DNA of 64,000 nucleotides from Phaeosaccion multiseriatum. Lineage: Eukaryota; Ochrophyta, other classes. A model generated the notes under the pieces. That model ran no database searches. It was given only the letters and a program-made list of their open reading frames with translations, and was not told the DNA's origin. The stretch spans positions 124,001 to 188,000 of the forward strand of contig OZ218957.1 in the NCBI GenBank assembly GCA_965112735.1, in the 5' to 3' direction. A program made the translations under genes and the position numbers. Below, in pieces: positions 36,312 to 47,104 of this stretch (its first letter is position 1; each line of letters opens with the position of its first letter).

Positions 36312-39300
36312 ATGGCAATGGAGCAGCACGGGGTTAGGGCAAGAAGGATTGTTTCCCTGTTGCCGGCACCGAAAAGCTTTAAGATACCCCAGCTGCTCCC
36401 CCTGTTCGTTGTGGCCTTGTCTTCTGCGGCCACCATGATCTCTTTCTTCAAGCTGCACTCACTTGGCAGTGCGGTTGTGGTGCCTCTGGTCATTGCGGCA
36501 TCCTCATCACGTGGGGATACGCCGCTGCCACTCGTTGTGGCGGTGGGCATGCTGGCGCTAGCCGGGGCAGCACTGCTGGGCGTCGTGGCTGCTGTGCGCG
36601 ACCCAAAGAAGGTGGGGCTGTGTGGAATGCCTGACACTCTGACCTGGTTGCGCCTCTCTCTCCGTAGCTCGGGCCTTGCTTGACGCGGTTGTTGCACCCC
36701 TCCCACCCGCTATCATTGCATGGCCCCACATGCCATTCCTCTCTTGTTCGCGGCCAACAGGCTTGGCTGTGCTCCTCCTAACTCTCCGCTGACCTTCCTC
36801 TTTTCCTCTCGGCCGCACCTCGTCCTCAGGGGCCTGGGTCTGCTCTGGAGGATGACTGCAGTTCTCCGTTCCACATTAGTAGAAAGATGAAGGTGCAGCT
36901 GCTCTCCATGCTTTGTGCCTTACTACTACCTGCGCATCTCGTCCAGGGACAAGGTAAGAGAGTACTAAGATGGCAACCCATGGCGGACAAGCCAAGGAGC
37001 GCATTGAACAGGAACGGAAGGGTACAGTGGGAGTGGAGGAGGAGGAGGAGGAGTAGTAGTAGTAGCAGCAGCAGCAGCAGCGATGGTCCGTGTGCTTCGT
37101 CGGTGTTTCACTCTGTTTTGGGGAGCGAGGGGCGGGGGTGGAATTCGAATGCAAGTCTAGCAGACTATGAGGTGAGGGTGGATCGATCCATCATGTAGCG
37201 TGCCCGCAGGAGCACCCACCACACACGCACAAGCGTACCCTAACTGATGCCAGCCCCACGTTTCGCTTCATGGCACGCCTTCCCCACACCGGCACCGGCA
37301 CCGGCACCCACACAATAGGGAGTCCGACACCCACCCCAGCCGCGGTAAGGAATGGTACAAGCAGTTGGTGGTACAAGCAGTTGCATTGATTCTAGCTACT
37401 TTCTTGCACCTTCCTTGTAATGGCTTCTCACACTCGTCCACGTCCCTGCGTATTACTTGTGTATTTCGTTGGCTCATGCCGTATGCCATCTGTGCCCTAC
37501 CTGCTCCTCCCGTCCCTACCTGCAGGCAGCTACATGTGCAATAATCGACAACTTCCTTTACTTGTCGGACGAGGAGCTGTTCAACGTGTTCGAAGGTCCC
37601 GACAGCAGGATTGGCGACTACTGCCATATCCGGTACATCCCAGGCCGCGTGGCTGCTTGCAACTACTATGTCGTCGCTGCCCCGAGCACCATCACTGACT
37701 TCGTCGGCTGGCCCCGTACTAGCCTTGGCGACGCAGGGACCGGCTGTGTGTATGAGGGTGTGGAGGGCCCGACCAAGTGCTTCGTCAACGAGCCGAGCTA
37801 CGATCTCTCGCCAGAGCAGCGCTTGGACATGTGCTCGGAAGATGTCGTGGGTAATGCCGCGGCTCAGTTGCGCCATGCCATTAACAGTGGGGCGTGCTGT
37901 GCCTCGACTTACGTACGTGCATGCATCTTTGTATGTTTGTGTGTATGTACGTGTGTATGTGCGTGTATGTGTGTATGTGTGTGTATGTGTGTTTGTGTGC
38001 ATGTGTGTATGTGTACGTGCCTGTGTCCACGGCGTCCACTCAGCTAACGTCCGTGTGTGTGTGTGTGTGCTTCGACTCAAGCACCAAGTGTCAGAGCTGC
38101 TGTGGGGCTTCGGACGGCACTGCTCAACGGCGCCACGGCCACCATTCCTATGCCCATCCACTGCCATCTGTGCCCCTCTTGACTAGGGCCTTTACCGCCC
38201 CCCCTCTGTCTCTTGCTCTCCTCGTGCTTCCTCACTACCTCAGACGCCTCCGCCCACCCCCCCACCCGCGCCCACAGCTGAGGTGTGTGGGGTGATCGGC
38301 AGCAGGTGCGAGAATACCTTTGACACAGGCTGCTGCCCGGGGCTGGAGTGCATGAATACCGATTTTGATGTCTCCAGTGATAACGAGGGGGACGATTTCT
38401 TTCTTCATCACTGCCAGGTAGGTGTGTGTGTGCGGAGCCGCAGACCCCGAGGATGTATCACCAACTGCTGCTGCTGTATCACCAACTGCTGTTGCTGCTC
38501 GGCGCTTATGAGTCCCACCCACCCATACCTCACCACGGCCCCTTCCACTGCCATCTAACCCTCAACCCTCTCGCCCCCTCTCTTCCTCTGTGCTCCTCGT
38601 GCCTCTCTTCCCGACTCACACTGGACCTTCAGGAGCCCACACCGACGGATGCGTGTAGGGACTTGGACAGTTTCTGCCGCGGTCAGAACGACTGCTGCCC
38701 GGGGCTGGAGTGCGTGCCTTTGCCGGGGGATGCTTTCTATTTTAGTTACGGTGATTTGGACGCCTACGGGTACTTTCATAATCACATCTGCGAGGTAGGT
38801 GTGTGTGAGTGTGTGTGTGTGTGCGGAGCCGCAGACACCGAGGATGTATCAACAACTGCTGGCGTTTGTGATTCCCACCCACCCATACCTCACCACGCCC
38901 CCTTCCACAGCCATCTATTAGCTCAACCCTCTCGCCCCCTCTCTTCCTCTGTGCTCCTCGTGCCTCTCTCTCTCTGCCTCACACAGGCCCCTCAGGAGCC
39001 CACACCGACGGATGCGTGTGGGGTCTTGGACAGTTTCTGCGACCCTCAGAACGACTGCTGCACGGGGCTGGAGTGCGTGCCTTTGCCGGGAAATTATTAC
39101 CATACTGGTAGTGATTTTGGTGATTTCGAGGGGTTATACTACGGGGAATACTACTATTACTTTAGTCATATCTGCCAGGTGTGTGTGTGTGCGGAGCCGC
39201 AGACACAGAGGATGTATCACCAACTGCTGCTGCTGCTACTGATGCTTGTGATTCCCACCCACCCATACCTCACCACGGCCCCTTCCACTGCCATCTATAA

Positions 39301-42300
39301 GCCTCAACCCTCTCGCCCCCTCTCTTCCTCTGTGCTCCTCGTGCCTCTCTCTCTCCAACTCACACTGGACCTTCAGGAGCCCACACCGACGGATGCGTGT
39401 GGGGACTTGGACAGTTTCTGCCGCGGTCAGGACGACTGCTGCACGGGGCTGGAGTGCGTGCCTTTGCCGGGGGATGATTACTATTTTAGTTATGGTGATT
39501 TGGACGGCTACGGGTGCTGTAATCATATGTGCCAGGTGTGTGTGTGTGTGAGTGGGTGTGTGTGGATGATGCTCGCCTTGGGCTGATGGGCCCCTTCTTC
39601 CTCTTAAATGTAGTGTAACTCACTCACTCACCTACACACTCATTCACTCGCTCGTTCGCGCACACAATCACTCACTCACGCACTCACTCGCTCGCTCGCT
39701 CGCTGACTCACTTCACTCACTCACTCACTCCACTCACTCACTCCCTCACTCACTCCGCCTTGAAGTGGTGATTCACGGGTTCGAGCTCTGCTGCCACTCC
39801 TCCTCCTCTCTCTCTCATCCTGTTCTGTTACGTCACGTCTTCGCCTTCTCCCCTCTTCCCCCCCTTCGCCAGGCGCCATCCGGAACCCCCACGGCAGCGC
39901 CCACAGAAGCACCGACAGAGACTGCTGCTCCTTCACTTGCCCCTTCGACACCAGCGACTGCTGCTCCTTCACCTGCCCCTTCGACACCAGCGACTGCTGC
40001 TCCTTCACCTGCCCCTTCGACACCAGCGACTGCTGCTCCTTCGCCTGCCCCTTTGACACCAGCGACTGCTGCTCCTTCGCCTGCCCCTTTGACACCAGCG
40101 ACTGCTGCTCCTTCACCTGCCCCTTCGACACCAGCGACTGCTGCTCCTTCACCTGCCCCTTCGACACCAGCGACTGCTGCTCCTTCGCCTGCCCCTTTGA
40201 CACCAGCGACTGCTGCTCCTTCGCCTGCCCCTTTGACACCAGCGACTGCTGCTCCTTCACCTGCCCCTTCGACACCAGCGACTGCTGCTCCTTCGCCTGC
40301 CCCTTTGACACCAGCGACTGCTGCTCCTTCACCTGCCCCTTCGACACCAGCGACTGCTGCTCCTTCGCCTGCCCCTTTGACACCAGCGACTGCTGCTCCT
40401 TCGCCTGCCCCTTTGACACCAGCGACTGCTGCTCCTTCACCTGCCCCTTCGACACCAGCGACTGCTGCTCCTTCACCTGCCCCTTCGACACCAGCGACTG
40501 CTGCTCCTTCACCTGCCCCTTCGACACCAGCGACTGCTGCTCCTTCACCTGCAGAGGCATTCGACGCTCCAGCGGTGAACCCATCGAACCCCTCTCTCCC
40601 GCGATCACTCGCGCCGGCTACGGACCCCTCCGACACAGGAGACGCTTCTCCGAGTGATGGTGGCGTGACAGAAACTCATTCTGCTTCTGACGCTACTCAA
40701 ACGTATTACTATCATCATTCTTCTTATTCTTCTCATGATTTAGAGGGGGGTACAACGGGGCATGCAAACTGCAGGACAGATTCCGTCACTTCGCCAGACG
40801 GTGAGTGAGTGAGTGAGTGAGTGAGTGCGTGAGCCGGTTCGCTCTCTCAAAGTCTCTGTCTCTGTGTGTGCGTGTCGTGCCTTCCTGTCTGCCTGCCCGC
40901 CTGGCCCCCTCTCTTCCCTCCTCACGCCCTCACCGCTTCCCTTCCGATCCACTGCCATCCTGTGCCGCCCCGTGTGCCTGTGAATGAATGTGAATGTGCA
41001 ACACGTGTGGTTGTGGCACTCACAGGCGAGGACTTTGTGTACGGCTGCTGCGGAACGGTGCTGGACCCGTCCACCGGCGAAGTGGTGCCCGTGAGGAGCA
41101 GCACCACCCTCATCCTCCTCAAGGTGCAGTTCCTTGACACCATTCGGACGGAGTACACCGTCTTGGCCGAGTATGACGCCGCCGCTGCGGGGGTGAGCGG
41201 GTGTGCGGTGGATGTGGAGGTGGACAACGACGGCAACTTGCTCGTGCTGGGCGTGTCTCAGCGGCTGGCGGTCCTCGGGCCTGAACCCGTGCAACCGAAC
41301 GTGGAGACGACAGCAGACGGAGGCCGCGGACTTGAAAGGTTGTTGGAAGGCCTTCAGACGGTCGACGGAGCGGACATGGACAGCGGAAGCGAGACGTTCC
41401 TGCTGTACGTCAACCCTTCCAACTTCGCTGACCTCTGCGGCGTGGTACAAGGCATCGGAGGGGGCGGAGCGGGCCGAGGGGTCAGTATCGTGCGGCAGAC
41501 GGTCGACGAGCTCGTGGTGCGTGTCCACTACATCGACGGCCCCTCGCAGGACATCAGTATGCTTGACGAAGCATCTTGTGCGGGGTATGCGACGCAGCTG
41601 GGCATAGGAACTGACGTGCCGGTGGACAAGCTCTACATAGACGGGCACGACTCCGGAGTATTCGTGAGCACCTTTCTGGCGGTGGGTGTGGTACTGGTGG
41701 CCCTGGCGGGCGTGTTTGGTGTCGTGGGGGCTACGTCCACCTCGAGAGGGCCGCAGCCGTCAGCGAAGAGCCCCAGCTCGGCGAGGTGAGTGTGTGTGCG
41801 TGTGTGTGTGTGTGAGGTGTGTGTGTGTGTATGTGTGTGTATGTGTGTGTGTGTGTGAGGTGTGTGTGTGTGTGTGTGTGCGTGTCTACGTTTGCGTGTG
41901 TGTGCGTGCGTGTGCGTGTGCGTGTGAGAGGTGTGTGAGGTGTATGTGAGTGTGTTTGTGGGTGCGTGCGTGTCTACGTCTACGTGTGTGTGCGTGCGTG
42001 TCTACTGTGCAGAGGTGTGCGTGTGTGCGCATGTGCGTTCTTCCTGACCCTGCCCCTACCTCCCGTCCTCTTGCCTATCCTTCCCCTCTCCCCATATGCT
42101 TCTAACCCCTCCCCTCCCTTCAGTGCCAAGGTGATGATTCAGCACGTGCAGGGCCTTGCTCTCCTCGCCTTCGCCGTGCCCGCAGAGAGGAGATTCTCCG
42201 ACTTCGCCAGGGCCCTCTCCTGGACCAATCTGTGGTGGACAGTGGACTTCCTGGACAACAACGAGGAGGAGGGGATTGCAACGGATGGGTCGAGGCAGTT

Positions 42301-45095
42301 GTCTGGGGAAGGGGAGGACTCGTGCGGCGGGCAAGAGACCGTGAAACGCTTCGTCGGAAACCTCCTCCTGGCGGGGGGGCTCGTGCTCATCATGGTGAGT
42401 GATTGGTGTCAGGACAAAGAGAGAGAGAGAGAGAGAGAGAGTCAGAACAGGAGCCTAACCCTCCTCCTCCTTGTCCTCTTCGTCCTAGGTGCTGCTGAAC
42501 CTCGTGCTGGGCAGTTACATTGAGGCCAAATGGCAGGCCCGAGAGAAGGCCAAGCTCGAATGGCGAGTGGCACAGAGGGTGGGCATCACACGCGGGGCTG
42601 ACATTCGAATGCACCTGACCCCCAGCCCCAAGGCGGCGTCAAGGAAGGGAGACCCCGCCCTCCCCTCCCCCCCCCGACCAGAGTCGCTCAAGGGCAGGCC
42701 CTCAGTGACCGCCCTCCCGGCAGCGAGGTCTGAGTCCCTCTCACTTTCCTCTCGAGCGGCGTCAGCGGCCCTCGGAGTGGCGTATAGGGATGAGCTCCGA
42801 GCGGCGGCGGAGTGGGACAGGGCGCAGTGGAAGGAAGACAAGGTAAGGTGATCCTGTGTGAACGAACCTGACCCTGACCCTGACCCTTACCCTTACTCTG
42901 ACGGTCCTGACCCACACCCACACCCTAACCCTAAGCGTGACCCTGACCCTGACCCTGACCCATAACCCAACCCTCAGGCCAATCGGGGGCTGCCTGCCAA
43001 GGTGCCAAGCTTCTACCGGGTCAGTGGCGTCATCGAGCAGCCGCAAAATCATCATCTGCAGCAGCATTGGAGCCGCGGGCGTGGGATTGAGGCGTGTGAG
43101 AGCAACAGCAGTGTGGGTGGCATGGCGGACCCAATCGTGTTCAACACGACGGCGTTTGATGGGTACCCTGAACCGCCCGAGACCCCCAAGTTCTGGACGT
43201 ACTACCCGCACGTGCTGCTCGTGGTGATGGTGTTTATCTTGGAGGGCACTTCGCTGGCAGAGATGGGGGTAATGACCTCAAACTGCGACTGGGCGGTGGC
43301 CGTGGGGGTGCTGACCTTCCTCCTGCTGCCCTGCCTCATTGCGCTGTACTGCGGGGGGTTTGTGGTGAAGCTGCTCCGGCAGAAGAGCGACTCCGCCCAC
43401 CAACTCGTGTTTGTGCGGTACGAAGACGAAGAGGAGGAGGAGGAGGGGAACGACGCTGCAGATGGCGACGGCTCTTCTCGCCAAGTGAAGAACCAAAAGG
43501 TGGGGGTGTGGGAAAAGGTGAAGAGGTCCATGTCGGCAACGTTCTTCGAGGAGGAGCGCTTCTTGTCCTGCTTCGACACGGGTGAGTGAGTGAGTCAGTG
43601 GGGGTGTGTGAGTGAGTGAGGCAGTCAGTGGAGGTGTGTGAGTGAGTGAGTCAGTGAAGGTGTGTGAGTGAGTGAGTCAGTGGGGGTGTGTCTGAGTGAA
43701 GAACGGAGATGGAGAGGTGTGGAGAGAAGCTTTTTCGCGGCTGTGTGAAAAAGAAAAGGAACGTGCTAATATGACACCCCTCCTCTCTCCCTGCCGCCCC
43801 TCAGGAGCTTGGATGACGGTGTACTGCAATGAACCGGGACTCCTCGCGGCCGCTTCCGAGCAGCACCAACATAATCTACGCCGTGAGCAAAGGGAGGGAA
43901 GCGCTTTGGAAGTGTCGGCCCAGCGCGCTCTGAAGGTCAGAAAGAGGGTGGCAGAGGCAGAGCTTCTGCGCATCGGCAACGAGCCCATATACGCGGACTT
44001 CACAGATACCGGCCTGTACTACGCACTCTTCCTCTACGTCGAGATCCTAGCCCTGGCATCTGTGGCGGCCTTCGTGCCCGACGAGACGACGCAGCTCATC
44101 ATCTTCCTTGCTTTCACGGCTGTGAACTTGCTGTTCGTGGTGATGCTTCGGCCGTTCTGTAACTCGGAGCTGAACCTGGTGGCCGGTGTGGGCGCGGGCG
44201 TGAACCTGTTGATGCTGGCGCTGCTGCTGACCATGCAGTTCGACGGTTACGCGGGGGGCGAGTTCGAGAGGAGGGGCACAAACGCCATCTACGTCATGCA
44301 GGTGGGTGTCAAGTCAGTACAGTACCTAGTGTCAGGCAGGCCTGGTGTCAGTCAGTGCCTTGTCTTGATCATTGCCTGGTTTCAGTCAGTGCCTGGTGTC
44401 AGTCAGTGCCTGGCGTCAGCCCGGTGGGTGGGCTGGGGTGGGGTGGGCTTTTCGGCGAGGATGGGGGTAAGGGCCCGGAAACCCCCTCCCCCTCACCTCG
44501 TGCTGAGCCTGAGTAGTGCGAAGAAGAGAGAGAAACTCTGTCCCTGACATTGCCCCCTCCCCTCTCCCCTCTCCCCTCTCCCCTCTGTCTGCAGGTCGTG
44601 TTCCTCGTGACGGTTTCGCTGCCCCTGTACTTCGACGCCCTCCTGGGGCTGTGGCAGGCCGCCCTCTCGGCCTGGAGGTCCGACGACGACGAGGACGAGG
44701 CAGGAGTAACCACATCCATGAAGACCAAGGGCGGTAAGGACGTTGACACGGTAGACAATCACGACGTGGCGACCCTCCGGCAGCTGCGCAGGGAGGACAG
44801 GCAGGTGTTCCTGAACACGCGGACGAGGGAGAACTGGAAGGCAGTCTACGGCAAGATGTTGAGGAAGAACTTCCGCCACTTTAGGGAGTGCCTGCGCTTG
44901 CCTCTGAAGAACCCGAGCCTGGCCACGCGTGGAGAGGGAGCCGAGATGGCAGCAGATGCCTCCGCGGTAGGCTCGCTTGGAAGCCTTAGGAGCGAGTTGG
45001 GCGCAGAAGAGACTGGGCAGGACACCCGAGCTGCTCCACAAGAGAACACCTGGGAGAACCTCCTCTCCGGCCGCCGGTTTAGCGGGGTGGCGTGA
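36312..45095 (+). CDS. Gene B: paralogue of gene A, mucin-stalked polytopic membrane protein
   Basis: Fifteen exons: 36312-36611, 36830-36953, 37319-37344, 37526-37912, 38244-38417, 38633-38794, 38996-39178, 39377-39535, 39873-40800, 41026-41785, 42124-42394, 42489-42842, 42978-43581, 43805-44301, 44595-45095; 5430 nt, 1809 aa, phases agree. Order: hydrophobic N-terminus; signal-peptide-like segment (MLCALLLPAHLVQGQG); one large Cys module (CNYYVVAA..GCVYEG, ~151-279); four knottin-like modules with DCC.GLEC (from ~280 to 505); stalk of 12-residue repeats; ectodomain ([17 protein letters not shown]); then the same eight or nine membrane segments as gene A. The C-terminal tail is ~67 residues shorter. 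Start is uncertain: 36312 or 36318, or ATG at 36435 in Kozak-like GCCACCATG, which is also conserved in gene A. Confidence 0.8.
39944..40555 (+). repeat. 36-bp coding tandem repeat, 17 units, in the gene B stalk
   Basis: Unit coding STPATAAPSPAP, perfectly in frame. Two unit types alternate irregularly, ending in CCTTCGACA (Ser) or CCTTTGACA (Leu): order S S S L L S S L L S L S L L S S S. The variants carry linked silent differences (TCACCT vs TCGCCT). Confidence 0.9.
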
Positions 45096-46148
45096 ACCCT
45101 GCAGTGTGTGTGTGTGTGTGTGCGTGTGTGTGTTTCCACTCAGTTGGACGGGCTCTGACTTGACGGGTCAGTGCCCGGTGGCTGGGTTGAGAAGGATAGA
45201 CAAAATGTGCCCCTCCTCTGTCAAACACGACAGAGAGATAAAGTGCGTAAGTGTGTGATACGGTACACATTTGTTTCTGCGCGGGCTTGTGATGATGGGA
45301 CGGCTGAGTGAGTGGGTGAGTGAGTGAGTGAGTGAGTGGGTGGGTGAGTGAGCGAGTGAGTGGGTGTGTGAGTGAGTGAGTGGATGAGTGAGTGAGTGGG
45401 TGGGTGAGTGAGTGAGGGAGTGAGTGAGTGAGTGAGTGAGCGAGTGAGTGAGTGAGTGTTTTCTGGGGCGTGACGAAGCAGGGCAGGACGCCAACGATGT
45501 ACTTGTACTTGACCATCGACGTAAAATAGACTTGACGCATGAGAGAATTAAGCATCTTTTTCACACTGCAATGTTTCCCTCCTGCTTTCTGTTGAGGCGG
45601 TGGGTCTAGTCTTCTAGTGCTGTCAGTCAACAGAGGCGGGTTTTCAGCGTTCTAGTGCTGTAAGAACAGAGACGTCTCAAACTTAACGCCGTCCGCACCA
45701 CCCTCGCTTGTCCACACACATTTTGTGGCCAAGTAGGTGTACAACCAACTGCTCAGTAGGGGCGCTTTAGCTTGCCCTCCTGATTTGCGCTTGGTCCTCG
45801 GCCCTCACCGCACAGCCACACACGTCGGTGCCGTCAACCTTTGCTTCCCTCCAGTACAACAATGGCACAACAGGGCTGGTGAATGCCATCGTCTGTACAC
45901 TCTATACCCTGCGAGGAGCAATTCAGAGGGAGGCCCCTCGGACAGGCTCTCTCCCTCTGTCCGCTTAGTTTGATGGACGGCCCAGCCGTAAGCAGAGTCC
46001 ATCGCGGAGAGAAGGATGTATTCCCCCCTTCCATGCCTTCCTACTAGCTAAACCCCCTTCAAGTCAGTAAGTAGAGAAGCACAGTCGAAAAGCCTTCCAT
46101 GTCGACCCCTGTCGGTGGCAGGTGGAGATGGCTGCCCTGGGTAGCGGC

Positions 46149-46179
<31 letters not shown>

Positions 46180-46334
46180 GATGCAGGAGAGCCCCTCCCT
46201 CCCCCCCTCCCTCTGCCAGCCTCGCTCCCTCGCTCGCTATCCACACCTTCGTGGCCGCTTCGCGCCGCTCGTCTCCGGCGCTGCCCCGCTCTGTCATCTC
46301 ATCTTTGTCTGATCTCGCACGTCTTCTCTCCATC
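45096..46334. other. Intergenic region between gene B and CCDC43-like gene
   Basis: Holds GT repeats just after the gene B stop, a (GTGA)n tract at 45304-45460, an imperfect 25-bp direct repeat around TTCTAGTGCTGT (45610 and 45651), and a GTACAACCAACTGC segment near 45739 resembling the CAG-core motif. No gene could be supported on either strand. The last part carries a (GA)n run at 46147-46182. Confidence 0.55.
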
Positions 46335-46976
46335 TCATCTCCGGCGCTCCTGCTTCTGGGTGGAGCGAGCCTTCTTGGCCGCCTCTTTCTTGAGGCGGTC
46401 CCTCTCCAGTGCCAACTTGTCGCGTGACACCTTCTCCTCGTGCTCCTTCTTCATCTTAGCCCTCAGCGAAGCCTGCGCGTCCTTCACAGCCTCTCGGTTC
46501 CCATTCGCCCCCCCTCCAGGAGCATCAGCGCCCTCGTCCTCCTCGTCCTCCACCATCTCTTCCTCCCAGCCAAAGCTCTCGAGAATGCGCTGCTTCTCCC
46601 GTAGCGCGTCCGGGTCGTTCTCCCTCTCCGCCTGCTCCTTCTTGAGCTGTTGCTCGTGCCTTAGTGCCTCATCCAGCTCCTCCTGGTGCTGCTCCTTGGC
46701 CCTCGCCTGCTCCCTCACCCTCTGCCGCTGCTCCTCGGCCACCCGCTCGTCCTCCACCGCCGAGTGCTCCTCCCACTTGGCCCTCAGCCCCTGCATCAGC
46801 TCCCCCAGCGGCTCCTCTGTGGCGCCACTCAGGAGCTCCTTGATGGCCTCCATCCTCTCCCCCAAGTCGCTCGTATCCTCCTCATCTTGCAGAATGCTGA
46901 GGGCGTAGGTGGAGTACACCTCCCCGTCCAGCTGCAGCTCCTCCAGTCGAGCGCCCAGCCACTCCTCCAACGCCAT
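46335..46976 (-). CDS. CCDC43-like coiled-coil protein
   Basis: Single exon, 213 aa. N-terminal WLGARLEELQLDGEVYSTYALSIL corresponds to the conserved opening of CCDC43 (F..WL..RL..L..D..VYG.YI..ILQ). It is followed by the acidic ILQDEED segment, a long Gln/Glu/Arg coiled coil, an acidic stretch (EEEMVEDEEDEG) and a basic C-terminal helix (LERDRLKKEAAKKA) ending QKQERRR, the usual family layout. CCDC43 is a widespread eukaryotic protein of poorly defined function. The ATG at 46976 is chosen because homology begins there; an in-frame ATG at 47024 would add 16 residues. The gene is divergent from the FAD oxidoreductase, ~130 bp away. Confidence 0.85.
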   Translation of the reverse strand: MALEEWLGARLEELQLDGEVYSTYALSILQDEEDTSDLGERMEAIKELLSGATEEPLGELMQGLRAKWEEHSAVEDERVAEEQRQRVREQARAKEQHQEELDEALRHEQQLKKEQAERENDPDALREKQRILESFGWEEEMVEDEEDEGADAPGGGANGNREAVKDAQASLRAKMKKEHEEKVSRDKLALERDRLKKEAAKKARSTQKQERRR

Positions 46977-47104
46977 GCTTTCCTGATATTGATGCAGACA
47001 GGTATCCCAGGTATACCTGCCCATATGCCTGTGGCGATGAATCGCTCAACAGTGTGAACCTGAGGAGGCGTTGAAAGGCGGCAACCCACCCTCACAAGAG
47101 ACGT
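46977..47104. promoter_or_regulatory. Short bidirectional promoter region
   Basis: Only 128 bp separate the ATGs of the divergent CCDC43-like and FAD-oxidoreductase genes, so the two transcripts probably share a promoter. It contains a near-palindrome around CAGGTATCCCAGGTATACCTG. No TATA box is evident. Confidence 0.4.

Noticed and set aside
39765-39800. GGGTTCGAGCTC resembling a tRNA T-arm
   Set aside because: No acceptor stem, D-arm or anticodon arm at proper spacing could be drawn around it.
39721-40636. Two long minus-strand frames across the gene B stalk
   Set aside because: They are shadows of the 36-bp repeat, whose length keeps several frames open; no splice or start support.
45805-46034. 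Short minus-strand frames before the CCDC43-like gene
   Set aside because: Composition-driven, overlapping one another, with no family signature.
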